Origin: Melioribacter roseus P3M-2
Lineage (GTDB): Bacteria; Bacteroidota; Ignavibacteria; Ignavibacteriales; Melioribacteraceae
Length of the DNA stretch: 64,000 nt
Assembly (NCBI RefSeq): GCF_000279145.1
Contig: NC_018178.1
Coordinates: 1,054,001 to 1,118,000 of the forward strand
Reading direction: 5' to 3'
Positions 8,627 through 16,744 of the stretch are shown in pieces. Below the pieces are notes generated by a model that made no database searches, was not told the DNA's origin, and worked only from the letters and a program-made list of their open reading frames with translations. The translations under genes were made by a program, and so were the position numbers. Numbering within the stretch: position 1 is the stretch's first letter; each line of letters begins with the position of its first letter.

Positions 8627-9471
8627 ATAAAGAATATTTCCGTTTTTTCTATTTCTGCGTAAACGAGCGAAACGAAACTCGTCGAATAGACGCTCCTGTA
8701 AATCACGTTATTAAGTTTCTTGAAAGTATAAACCATTTTCAGATGTTTTTCGAGACCCATTCTCAAACCCGTAACAACGTCGCGCACGAGGAGAGCTGCC
8801 GGCAGTCCGTGTCCGCTCGCGTCGCCGACGCAAACGCCGAACACGTCGTCGTCGAAATCGAAAAAATCGTAAAAGTCGCCGCCTACCAACTCGGCGGGAA
8901 TCGACCTTGCGGCAATTTGAAGTCCTTCCACTTCGGGTATGTTAACGGGCAGCAAACTCTGCTGAATTTGAACCGCTTGCTCCATTTCGTCTTTGACGGC
9001 TTCGGAAGTAAGTCGATAATTCAGAACTGTTCTTACGGCGTTAAAACAAAATTCGATTTCCTCGCGTATCCAACCGCTTTTTAATTCGAAGACGAATATC
9101 CATCTGCTGTCCGGACTTTTGACGCTTATAGCCGCCGGTATTCTGTAATCTTTTTTCAGCAAAACCGACGAATCGATCGTAAAATTCGGATCGTCGAAAA
9201 TATAAGTTTTCGATTTAAGCAGAGCTTGCATTGGCTCGGAGTCGGCGGGAATTTCGGTTAAATAATTTTTCTTGTTGTCTTTGGGAGATACGAGCACGAA
9301 CTTATCGTCCTGCTCCACATAGATGCGACCGTTACAAATGTGTAAATCTTCCCCGAAAGTCTTTTCGAGCTCCTGCGCGATTGTAAAAAGAAAATCCTCG
9401 CCCGATTTTTCGGTGCCTATTTTTGCCAGCAGAGAATCGAGCTTTCGGTAAAATATTTTCGGGTCTATCAT
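8623..9471 (-). CDS. N-terminal part of SpoIIE-type PP2C phosphatase with GAF-like sensor (split by frameshift)
   Basis: A 282-residue frame holding a GAF-like N-terminal sensor region (about 1-150) and the first half of a SpoIIE/PP2C domain: QIQQSLLPVNIPEVEGL, ELVGGDFYDFF and VCVGDASGHGLPAALLV, with the metal-binding Asp residues. It breaks off at EIEKTEIFFM, where the frame changes to that of 8279-8626. The intact gene would be about 397 residues. Such phosphatases act on anti-anti-sigma factors in partner-switching pathways, but no such partner is in the window. Expression would be controlled by whatever starts upstream of 9471; the next gene is separated by 54 bp. Confidence 0.88.
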   Translation of the reverse strand: MIDPKIFYRKLDSLLAKIGTEKSGEDFLFTIAQELEKTFGEDLHICNGRIYVEQDDKFVLVSPKDNKKNYLTEIPADSEPMQALLKSKTYIFDDPNFTIDSSVLLKKDYRIPAAISVKSPDSRWIFVFELKSGWIREEIEFCFNAVRTVLNYRLTSEAVKDEMEQAVQIQQSLLPVNIPEVEGLQIAARSIPAELVGGDFYDFFDFDDDVFGVCVGDASGHGLPAALLVRDVVTGLRMGLEKHLKMVYTFKKLNNVIYRSVYSTSFVSLVYAEIEKTEIFFM

Positions 9472-9525
9472 AATTATCCTCTATTTGACTTGTAAATTTA
9501 GCAAAACGAGAGAAATGATGTAGGC

Positions 9526-10188
9526 TTACAGAATAAAATTATCGTTAATATTTTCAAGAACTTGACTAAACGAATCGGGCGCTTCCGCTCTCAGCTTAAA
9601 AGTTCTTCCTCCATATTCAAAACTTATCGATTCGGCATGCAGCATAAGACGTGGATACTTTTTTTGAATTTCGCGATTGCCGTATTTCAAATCGCCCGCT
9701 ATGGGACATCCGATCGAATACATGTGAACCCTCAGCTGATGCCGTCTGCCAGTAAGAGGATTCAATTTAACGAGAGTGTGGACGTCGTAATAATTTAATA
9801 CTTCATAATAGGTTTCCGACGGTTTGCCTTTTTTTTCGTCGACGCCCATTCGACCCGATCCGAATTGACGCAGCGGATTGTTTATGATTCCCTCTTCATA
9901 CTCGGGCTTGCCGATAACGAGCGCTTTGTAAGTTTTATGAACGTTCCTGCTTTCAAAAAGAAGACTCAATTCTCTATGGGTTTCGCCGTTGAACGCAAAG
10001 AGCATTACGCCGCTCACCTCTTTGTCGAGCCGATGAACTATATAAATCTTCTTCGAATATTTCTCCGACAATAAATTATACAGACTCGCAACAGTTTTAT
10101 CGTTTTCCGGAATTGCGGCTATACCTTCCGGCTTATTGACCGCAATCAGATTTTCATCTTCGTAAAGTATCTTAATCTCCAATGTCAA
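9526..10188 (-). CDS. RluA-family pseudouridine synthase
   Basis: A 220-residue RNA pseudouridine synthase. The catalytic Asp lies in IVHRLDKEVSGVMLFA (HRLDxxxSG, about residue 55). Later conserved parts are THKTYKALVIG-like 'NVHKTYKALVIGKPEY', LNPLTGRRHQLRVHM and LMLHAESISF. No S4 domain is present, so it is like RluA/RluC catalytic cores or the TruC/RluD-like short group. The exact rRNA or tRNA target cannot be told from the sequence. Translation appears to start at the TTG at 10188, which overlaps the stop of the upstream gene (TTGA). Confidence 0.9.
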   Translation of the reverse strand: MTLEIKILYEDENLIAVNKPEGIAAIPENDKTVASLYNLLSEKYSKKIYIVHRLDKEVSGVMLFAFNGETHRELSLLFESRNVHKTYKALVIGKPEYEEGIINNPLRQFGSGRMGVDEKKGKPSETYYEVLNYYDVHTLVKLNPLTGRRHQLRVHMYSIGCPIAGDLKYGNREIQKKYPRLMLHAESISFEYGGRTFKLRAEAPDSFSQVLENINDNFIL

Positions 10189-10802
10189 TCCTGCATAATT
10201 AGTTCGTATTTACCTTCCGTTGTTTCAACGAACCCCATTTTTTTCAAATACTTTTGATGAGCTTTGTTGCCCGGTTCGCTAATAATTCTCTTTATGTTTT
10301 TCTTTTTGAAGTAATTTTGAAAAACGAACCTGCCCACTTTGAAGTCGCGATAACCCGGAATAACATAATCCAGTTTAACCAAAAGAGCGTCGCCCGGGAG
10401 GTATTCCGCGCACACCAATCCCGCGGGAACGGAATTTCGCAATACGAAAATAATCGTCCAGTCCGGTTGAGGATCGAACAAAAAAGTCGGGATATATTTC
10501 TTTATTTCCCTTTCGTGAAATTTCAAAAAGTATCCGAGAAAATCGGAATCGTGTTTTACTTCGAGAATGTCAAAGTATTCTTTTCGGGAAAATATTTCAG
10601 CCAGATAGTAGATGTTGACGATTGCAATAAATCCGTTTACCAGAGCCACCGGATAAGCGTTTATTATTATGCCGTAAATCGTAAAAATTACCGAGCCGAT
10701 AAAATTGATAATCCTGAGCTTTACAATCGAACTCATCATCAACGATACGGCTACCAACACCGAAGCGACATAGCCGATCAATTCCGTCATTGGTATTTCC
10801 AT
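10185..10802 (-). CDS. YgjV-like membrane protein fused to a GNAT-type acetyltransferase domain
   Basis: A 205-residue protein. The first 75 residues contain two to three membrane segments (IGYVASVLVAVSLMMSS, INFIGSVIFTIYGIII, YPVALVNGFIAIVNIYYLA), matching the YgjV/inner-membrane repeat family. The remainder looks like a GNAT domain: WTIIFVLRNSVPAGLVCAEY, a beta strand LLVKLDYVIPGYRDFKVG, and the closing NKAHQKYLKKMGFVE. A strong ribosome binding site (GAGGAAGGAAAC) precedes the ATG. The function is unknown; the GNAT part may be a membrane-tethered acetyltransferase or only a binding domain. Coupled to the RluA-like gene by TTGA overlap. Confidence 0.75.
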   Translation of the reverse strand: MEIPMTELIGYVASVLVAVSLMMSSIVKLRIINFIGSVIFTIYGIIINAYPVALVNGFIAIVNIYYLAEIFSRKEYFDILEVKHDSDFLGYFLKFHEREIKKYIPTFLFDPQPDWTIIFVLRNSVPAGLVCAEYLPGDALLVKLDYVIPGYRDFKVGRFVFQNYFKKKNIKRIISEPGNKAHQKYLKKMGFVETTEGKYELIMQD

Positions 10803-10881
10803 GTTTCCTTCCTCGCCTTTTTGAGTTACTTTCTTTATACAAGAAATCTTATTTTTACCTTACAAATAAAAACAATTTATA

Positions 10882-12024
10882 ATGGAAAACCACCCCGTTA
10901 TCAGTCTGGACGACGTAATAAGACCGACGCATTTGGTTGTCGATCTGAAAATAATAAAAGAAAATTTCCGCAGAATAAAGGAAGCGGTCAAACCTTCGAA
11001 AGTAATGCCGATATTAAAAGCCAACGCTTACGGGCACGGCTTAATCAAAATTGCGCAGACACTCGAAAAAGAAGGGGCAGATTACCTCGGAGTCGCATTT
11101 CTGGAAGAAGGAATTCTGCTTCGTCAGCAGGGAATTAAGATGCCGATACTCGTACTCGGCGGCATCTGGGGAAACCAGATACCTACTTTTCTCAAATACA
11201 ATCTAACCATGACGGCTTCTTCTATCGATAAAGCGCGTCAGATAGACAGCGAAGCCCGCAAGCAAAACACAATTGCGAAAGTGCATTTGAAAATCGACAC
11301 GGGCATGGAACGCATCGGCGTTCATTATTACAATGCGCCCAAATTCTTCGACGAAGCGGTAAAACTGAAGAACATCGGGATAGAAGGTATTTATTCGCAT
11401 TTTGCCAATGCGGACATTTGCAATACCGATTACACGAAATTACAATTCGACAGATTTATGCAGTCTCTCGATTATTTCGAACGGCTCGACTACGCTCCTG
11501 TAATTCGGCATATATCCAATTCGGGCGGAATTCTCCAACTGCCGGAGGCAAATCTGGATATGGTCAGACCCGGTATAATGCTCTACGGCGTCTATCCTTC
11601 GCAGGAAATCAAAAGAACAATCGAAGTTAATCCCGCCTTGACCTGGAAATCTCTCGTAATCTATTTTAAGGTTATTAAAGCGGGTCATCCCGTCGGCTAC
11701 GGCTCAAAATGGATCGGGGAAAAGGACGTACGCGCGGTGACGGTTCCCGTCGGATACGGCGACGGCTATATGAGAAGAATGTCGGGGAAAGCCCGCGTAA
11801 TAATTAACGAAAAAAAATACCCCGTCATCGGAACGATATCGATGGATCAAATTGTGGTTAACATCGATTGCGATTCGGCGTACAACGGAGACGAAGTTAT
11901 ATTAATAGGCAAACAGGGCAAGAGCGAAATAACTGTTGAAGACCTTGCCCGCTGGGCGGAAACAATTCCGTATGAAATACTGACCAACATAAACACGCGC
12001 GTGCCGAGGATTTACATCGATTAA
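10882..12024 (+). CDS. alr: Alanine racemase
   Basis: PLP-dependent racemase that makes D-alanine for peptidoglycan. The 380-residue length is usual. The PLP-binding lysine lies in MPILKANAYGHGLIKIA (about residue 47), the second catalytic residue (Tyr) is in the LPVGYGDGY-like 'TVPVGYGDGYMRRMS' and 'PVIGTISMDQIVVNID' region, and TGMERIGVH is also conserved. No clear Shine-Dalgarno sequence precedes the ATG, only A/T-rich sequence. It is the only plus-strand gene in the 4.6-13.8 kb interval, divergent from the YgjV-GNAT gene, and its stop overlaps that of the convergent gene at 12021. Confidence 0.97.
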   Translation: MENHPVISLDDVIRPTHLVVDLKIIKENFRRIKEAVKPSKVMPILKANAYGHGLIKIAQTLEKEGADYLGVAFLEEGILLRQQGIKMPILVLGGIWGNQIPTFLKYNLTMTASSIDKARQIDSEARKQNTIAKVHLKIDTGMERIGVHYYNAPKFFDEAVKLKNIGIEGIYSHFANADICNTDYTKLQFDRFMQSLDYFERLDYAPVIRHISNSGGILQLPEANLDMVRPGIMLYGVYPSQEIKRTIEVNPALTWKSLVIYFKVIKAGHPVGYGSKWIGEKDVRAVTVPVGYGDGYMRRMSGKARVIINEKKYPVIGTISMDQIVVNIDCDSAYNGDEVILIGKQGKSEITVEDLARWAETIPYEILTNINTRVPRIYID

Positions 12025-13253
12025 TTATTCAAGCCGTATGTTTTGCGCCTGCTATGGTATATTAAATATCCCGCTATTCCAGCCGCCAGCAAAATCAAAA
12101 CCCAGTAGTACCATTTGAATTCTTCTTCGGGTCCCAATTTATTTTTCCAGCCAACCAGTTGCGCTTCGATTGTGTCTTTATCCGCCTCGGTCATCATGTT
12201 GTTTTCGATCAACACGGGAATCCACTCCGGCAGCACTTTATCGTAATAGACAGAATCGGTAAAGGTCTTAAAAACCTCATACGATTTGTCTTTGCCTTTT
12301 ACTTCCATATTCTTTAGTTCGTCTTCCACGAACGATTTGACGCTGTATACAAATTCCTCGCCGTTATTGAACGGAAGAAGCGGCAATTCTTTCGATCTGA
12401 ATTCTACGTAAATCGAGTTCCAGATTTCCTTGTCGACTCTGCTTTTCCATTCGTAAAAAAGATTATTGATATTCGCCAGTTGCTCTTCTTTTTCTTTCTT
12501 GTCCAGATAAATCTCGCTCAGTTTAGGCGATATTCTTCTCCACAATTTACCAAACTCGGTCTGTTGTTTTTTAATTTCAGCAAGGTCTTCGGGTTTTAGT
12601 TCGGTAATTCTCATAAAATGAATATTATCCGTCAAAGTTCTCTCTATATTAAAGAACAATTCGGCATTTTCTATTTTTAACCTGTAGCCCGCTTTCTCGG
12701 CTTCGTTCAAAGCGGCGGGAGTTTTGGCAAGGTCCAGAACAAGCGAATCGATAATATCGCGTATCAGCAGGTCTCTTTTTTCGAGATTGCTTTTCAATTG
12801 GGCAATCAGATTATTGAGAGCGGCAATAGTTGCGGCGTCTTTATCCGCCTGACGCCGGAGCGCGTCTATTTTCGCAATCAAATCTTTATTCCTTTCATTC
12901 AATTCGGTCAGTTCGGTTTTCAGGTTTGCAATTTCCGTTTTCAGTTCGGTAATTTGGCTGAATTCATTTTGACGGAGCGAAATTGCGCTAAAAAGTTTTT
13001 CTAAAGACGACTCGAAATTTTCCGGATACAGCGAGTCGTCGAGCAAAGACTTGTGTTTTAAATATTCCTCCCGTAATTCCAGCGCCCGTTCATAAATTGA
13101 ATTGCAAGCCTCGAGCGACCCGGCTTTTTTTATTTCATCCGTCAATTGTCCGTACTTTTCCTTGAACGACAGGACTATTTCATAATCCGACTGGCAAAAG
13201 TAATTATTGTAGAGCGCCGTCAGCAACATAAAGACTATCATTAATCTTTTCAT
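12021..13253 (-). CDS. Exported coiled-coil protein with C-terminal membrane anchor (unknown function)
   Basis: Not recognised. The 410-residue protein has an N-terminal signal or anchor (MKRLMIVFMLLTALYNNYFCQ), a long heptad-rich coiled coil (about residues 95-165: QITELKTEIANLKTELTEL... KIDALRRQADKDAATI) and a single membrane helix near the C-terminus (YYWVLILLAAGIAGYLIY, about 382-399) followed by a positively charged tail. The middle is charged and helical. It lies 2 bp downstream of a small lipoprotein gene on the same strand, so the two are probably one transcript and may form an envelope complex. Its C-terminal codons overlap the alr stop on the other strand. Confidence 0.75.
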   Translation of the reverse strand: MKRLMIVFMLLTALYNNYFCQSDYEIVLSFKEKYGQLTDEIKKAGSLEACNSIYERALELREEYLKHKSLLDDSLYPENFESSLEKLFSAISLRQNEFSQITELKTEIANLKTELTELNERNKDLIAKIDALRRQADKDAATIAALNNLIAQLKSNLEKRDLLIRDIIDSLVLDLAKTPAALNEAEKAGYRLKIENAELFFNIERTLTDNIHFMRITELKPEDLAEIKKQQTEFGKLWRRISPKLSEIYLDKKEKEEQLANINNLFYEWKSRVDKEIWNSIYVEFRSKELPLLPFNNGEEFVYSVKSFVEDELKNMEVKGKDKSYEVFKTFTDSVYYDKVLPEWIPVLIENNMMTEADKDTIEAQLVGWKNKLGPEEEFKWYYWVLILLAAGIAGYLIYHSRRKTYGLNN

Positions 13254-13255
13254 CT

Positions 13256-13705
13256 TTACCTCACAATACCGGTTTTGTTCATCAAAAATTTGTTTTGTCC
13301 GTCGATCAATTCGACGTAAGGCGAACGCTGATTCATCGCCGGATTTTCAAGAAATTTATCTGCGTAAATATTTATTTTTTTGTATAACTTCATTCCGCTC
13401 TCAGCCGGCAGAAACAAATACACGTGTTTGAATCCCTGCGAAGTAATATAATAGTATCCTTCGGAATCCCGTATAATCCTCACCTGCTTATTGGCGGTAT
13501 TCGACGAATCGCCGGTTTCTTCAAAGAAGAGAGGATTTACATTGACTGAAAACGTATAGCGTTTTTCGTACACATAACCCTTTTCGTCCACATTAAGAAC
13601 CGACTCAACCGGCCAGGAAAAATCCGCCGGCTTTAGCATTAATACCGTGCAAGAGGAAAGAGCCGCCGATAATACAAGCGCAATAAATATCTTCTTAATC
13701 ATCAC
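13256..13705 (-). CDS. Small lipoprotein of unknown function
   Basis: Not recognised. The 149-residue precursor has a lipoprotein signal peptide (MMIKKIFIALVLSAALSSC, lipobox LSSC with Cys at residue 19). The mature part looks like a single small beta-rich domain (YVYEKRYTFSVNVNPLFF, VRIIRDSEGYYYITS, GFKHVYLFLPAESG). It is probably cotranscribed with the coiled-coil membrane protein 2 bp downstream. The upstream 137-bp region is shared with the divergent DUF1579-like gene. Confidence 0.72.
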   Translation of the reverse strand: MMIKKIFIALVLSAALSSCTVLMLKPADFSWPVESVLNVDEKGYVYEKRYTFSVNVNPLFFEETGDSSNTANKQVRIIRDSEGYYYITSQGFKHVYLFLPAESGMKLYKKINIYADKFLENPAMNQRSPYVELIDGQNKFLMNKTGIVR

Positions 13706-13842
13706 TAAAATCCCTTTTTTGAACCGCTGATAACATACGCAATTTATATTTCAAATTGAATACTACGCCTACTATTTTTCTTTTTTTTGAGCGATATATT
13801 GACTAAGTTATTAATCATTTAAAAACATCGAAAGGAAATACT

Positions 13843-14412
13843 ATGAAAAAAATTATTTCGTTTCTATCAATAATCGTATTCTTATCGGGAATTTCTTACG
13901 GTCAGGACGACCCGGCGGCTATGGAAGCCTGGATGAAATATATGACTCCGGGTCCGATGCACGAAATGTTGTCGAAAATGGCGGGCGACTGGAAAACCGT
14001 AATGACAATGAAAGGTCAGGGCGGACAGGAAATGAAAAGCGAAGGCACGGCAAAATTCGAAATGATTATGGGCGGCAGATACCTGAAATCGACTTTTAAA
14101 AGCGACATGATGGGAATACCGATGGAAGGCATGGGTATCGACGCTTATGACAACGCCAAGAAAGAGTTTATCAGCGTCTGGATCGACAATATGGGAACCG
14201 GCGTGACCGTGCTCAAGGGCAACCTCGATCAGGATACAAAAACTCTCACATATTACGGAACTACAGTCGACCCGGCTTCGGGAGAGGATTCCAAAATCAA
14301 ATCCGTAACAAAAATAATCGACGAGAACAATCATAAATTCGAAATGTACAGCGTTATGCCCGACGGCTCCGAAGTATTGATGTTCGAAATGGATTACACA
14401 AGAATAAAATGA
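13843..14412 (+). CDS. Secreted DUF1579-family protein
   Basis: A 189-residue precursor with a signal peptide (MKKIISFLSIIVFLSGISYG, then QDDPAAME) and a DUF1579 domain: the start MLSKMAGDWKTVMTM, then GGRYLKSTFKSDMMG, AYDNAKKEFISVWIDNMG and a strand-rich end YSVMPDGSEVLMFEMDYTR. DUF1579 proteins are lipocalin-like barrels without a settled function; periplasmic location is predicted. A good ribosome binding site (AAAGGA about 10 bp before the ATG) supports the start. Its stop lies 3 bp from the stop of the convergent PD40-repeat lipoprotein gene. Confidence 0.85.
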   Translation: MKKIISFLSIIVFLSGISYGQDDPAAMEAWMKYMTPGPMHEMLSKMAGDWKTVMTMKGQGGQEMKSEGTAKFEMIMGGRYLKSTFKSDMMGIPMEGMGIDAYDNAKKEFISVWIDNMGTGVTVLKGNLDQDTKTLTYYGTTVDPASGEDSKIKSVTKIIDENNHKFEMYSVMPDGSEVLMFEMDYTRIK

Positions 14413-14415
14413 TTC

Positions 14416-15456
14416 TCAATCCGATACCGGTTTGAAGTTCGGAGAAAAATTATTCGCATTGAAACCGGGCATCTCGTTGAGTTGTCCGGTTTCTCTGTTA
14501 TAAAACCAGAGATTCTTCTTAAATCCGTTGTCTACCGTAACGGCTACAATTTTACCGTCGGAAGAAATAACAGGGTCGTCGGCAAAATCCGAAAAGCTTA
14601 CAAGCTGTCTTTGATTGCTTCCGTCGGAATTCATCACGAAAATTTCGGATCTGCCGTTTCTGTTGCTTACAAAAATAATTTCGCCGCCGTCGGGCGTAAA
14701 TAGCGGTTTGTTGTTCCATTCCTCGGTATTTGTCAAACGAATTCTGTTCGACCCGTCCGAATTCATTATGAAAATTTGCGCAACCGTATTTGTATAAGCG
14801 ACGGAAACAACGCGGGATCCGTCGGGCGAATAATTACAATATACTTCGTAGTCTTCTGTCTCCGTAATTTTATTCAAATCCGAGCCGTTAATATTGACGG
14901 AATAAATTTCGGAAGCGTTGCCGTTCTGCAGAACAAAGATCAGGCGGGCGCCGTCGGGCGAAAAATTAACCGAGCGCGGTTTTCCTTCCGGCAAATCCAA
15001 TATAACTTTGTTTGAGCCGTCACTGTTAACAATCCCGATACTTTCTCCGTCAAGGAACGCAATTTTACTGCCGTCCCTCGAATAAACGGGTTCGCGACCT
15101 TCGCTCAATATTTTTTGAGTTTTCGCGGCAATGTCGTATAAAATTATATTCGAGTTTGACTCGCTGCTGTAAGCCGTAAATGCAATTTTAGAGCCGTCCG
15201 GCGAATAAACCGGATCGAAATCCCAGGTTTGATTAAAGGTCAATCGTTTTTGCGAAATGCTGTCGAGTCCCGCGCTAAACAGTTCGGTTTTGGCGCCCAA
15301 TTCCAGACTCGTTTCGCCGCCGCTGTTTCTGTCCGAGACAAAAACAACTTCATATTTTTTTATTACTTCGATATCGGGTTCAAACGGATTTTCTTTATTG
15401 CAGGAAACAACCGCAATCAGTGAAACCATCAATAACAAATAGCCTGTCTTTTTCAT
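14416..15456 (-). CDS. TolB/PD40-repeat beta-propeller lipoprotein
   Basis: A 346-residue lipoprotein (signal MKKTGYLLLMVSLIAVVSC, lipobox VVSC). The mature part consists of WD40-like PD40 repeats, each with an 'SPDGSKIAF'-type core: YSPDGSKIAFTAYSSES, YSRDGSKIAFLDGES, FSPDGARLIFVLQNG, YSPDGSRVVSVAYTN, FTPDGGEIIFVSNRNG, ISSDGKIVAVTVDNG. The intervals (SDGSNRIRLTN, GSNQRQLVSF) are as in TolB. Since TolB works with the Tol-Pal complex and no tol genes are nearby, a stand-alone envelope or sensor role is more likely than true TolB. Confidence 0.85.
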   Translation of the reverse strand: MKKTGYLLLMVSLIAVVSCNKENPFEPDIEVIKKYEVVFVSDRNSGGETSLELGAKTELFSAGLDSISQKRLTFNQTWDFDPVYSPDGSKIAFTAYSSESNSNIILYDIAAKTQKILSEGREPVYSRDGSKIAFLDGESIGIVNSDGSNKVILDLPEGKPRSVNFSPDGARLIFVLQNGNASEIYSVNINGSDLNKITETEDYEVYCNYSPDGSRVVSVAYTNTVAQIFIMNSDGSNRIRLTNTEEWNNKPLFTPDGGEIIFVSNRNGRSEIFVMNSDGSNQRQLVSFSDFADDPVISSDGKIVAVTVDNGFKKNLWFYNRETGQLNEMPGFNANNFSPNFKPVSD

Positions 15457-15582
15457 TTAATCTCCGGTTAATGGATTCAAACTTACTCTACTTAATTCGC
15501 CGTTATAATATTACAATTTTTCGACGGTTTTAACGTTAATGTTACAAAATATATTATTACGAGTCGCTTTTTTATTGCGGAG

Positions 15583-15999
15583 CTAAATATTTTTTTTTGC
15601 TTCTTTAATACTATTAATTTTTCTCAAAAATTTATTTTTATTTATTTCACATTCCCACAATCTAACAACTTTCCAACCTTTACTTCTGAGCGTTTTTGTT
15701 ACAAGTCTGTCTCTCTTTTTATTTCTTTCAATTTTCTTTTTCCAGTATTCGGCGTTATCAGACGGTTTTGTATTTCTACAATTATGCCCATGCCAGAAGC
15801 AGCCGTCGGCGAATACAACGACTCTTAGTCTAGGAAACACGATGTCGGGTTTGCCATATAATGGATAATTTCTTCGCCATCCCTTTAACTTGTTTTTCTT
15901 AAATATTTCAATAAGTTTTTGCTCTGTGGACTTATTGCCTTTGGATTTAACAGAGCGCATAATTTCAGAGCGTTTTGCTTTTGAAAAAGTGTCAGTCAT
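15583..15999 (-). CDS. vsr: Vsr-type very short patch repair endonuclease
   Basis: Nicks DNA 5' of a T:G mismatch left by deamination of 5-methylcytosine, starting very short patch repair. The 138-residue protein has the family motifs: SKAKRSEIMRSVKSKGNKSTE at the start, YGKPDIVFPRLRVVVFADGCFWHGHNC (here described as the catalytic Asp of KPDIVF, about residue 52, and a metal-ligand His in GCFWHGH), then KKIERNKKRD and LRSKGWKVVRLWECEI. It overlaps the preceding probable endonuclease gene by 8 bp and follows a C5 methyltransferase, the usual neighbourhood. Confidence 0.93.
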   Translation of the reverse strand: MTDTFSKAKRSEIMRSVKSKGNKSTEQKLIEIFKKNKLKGWRRNYPLYGKPDIVFPRLRVVVFADGCFWHGHNCRNTKPSDNAEYWKKKIERNKKRDRLVTKTLRSKGWKVVRLWECEINKNKFLRKINSIKEAKKNI

Positions 16000-16741
16000 T
16001 TTTATTAATGATCGTTATCCAATCGTCTTGAAATCCAATTGCGTTTAATAAACTATCCGAATCGATAAAGGGAGGTTTTTTTATTCTTAAAATTAATCTT
16101 TTCGAAGGCACATCTTCAATTATAGTAAATTGCGAGCCGTGAGGCTGCCAGGTAAAACGATGGGAGTTATCTTTCTTGTTAAAACCTTCTAAGTTTCCGC
16201 GTTTATTCCATTTCCAATAATATTTTTCATTCTCATATCTAATTGTCTCAAATTCAAAAACCGAAAAAACATCGAAGCTTTTAGATTTCATTAAGACGAC
16301 AGTGCGCAAATGCTTAAATTTTTCTCTCACCGCCGATACTCTTTCATTCCATATGTCGAGTATTTTTGCGCCGAGAGGATCCGGGGGAACATTAGTAATT
16401 TTCGAATCTCCGAACGAGTACGCAGGAGAGTTTCTTCCCGATATTAATCTTGCTGTTTTTTGGTTTTCAGGATTGTTAGAATAAATTGTTTTCGCGCCCC
16501 AAGCGCAGCTATGAAGAATAACGTCGTCTAAACCTACATTCGAAGGACTCCATTCAGCTCCAATACATTTTGCAAATATCTGTTCCCATTCCTCTCCTTC
16601 CAAAGATTGGACTTTCTTTGTGGCTAATAAATATATTATTTCTTTGCCTAGTTTACGACCAAAATCTTTTGGAAATTTATTCAATGGATATGGGGGCTTT
16701 ACTTTATTTACTGTTCTTAGACGGGGAGATTTATCGCTCAT
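15992..16741 (-). CDS. Probable type II restriction endonuclease of the m5C system
   Basis: Not recognised by sequence alone. The role comes from context: it lies between a C5-cytosine methyltransferase (3 bp upstream) and vsr (8-bp overlap). The 249-residue protein has a possible PD-(D/E)XK-like core: Glu51 in the SLEGEEWEQIF segment, Asp72/Asp73 in VGLDDVILHSC, then WGAK with Lys84, that is D-x(n)-xAK with Ala where Glu/Asp is usual. The centre reads ARLISGRNSPAYSFGDSKI. If right, it cuts the site the partner methylase protects. The DNA is visibly AT-richer than the flanking genes, consistent with transfer. Confidence 0.65.
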   Translation of the reverse strand: MSDKSPRLRTVNKVKPPYPLNKFPKDFGRKLGKEIIYLLATKKVQSLEGEEWEQIFAKCIGAEWSPSNVGLDDVILHSCAWGAKTIYSNNPENQKTARLISGRNSPAYSFGDSKITNVPPDPLGAKILDIWNERVSAVREKFKHLRTVVLMKSKSFDVFSVFEFETIRYENEKYYWKWNKRGNLEGFNKKDNSHRFTWQPHGSQFTIIEDVPSKRLILRIKKPPFIDSDSLLNAIGFQDDWITIINKND

Positions 16742-16744
16742 TAT

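Noticed and set aside
8640-8650. Programmed frameshift in the phosphatase gene
   Set aside because: No slippery heptamer with a downstream structure was found, and nearby genes show the same type of single-base shortfall at homopolymers.
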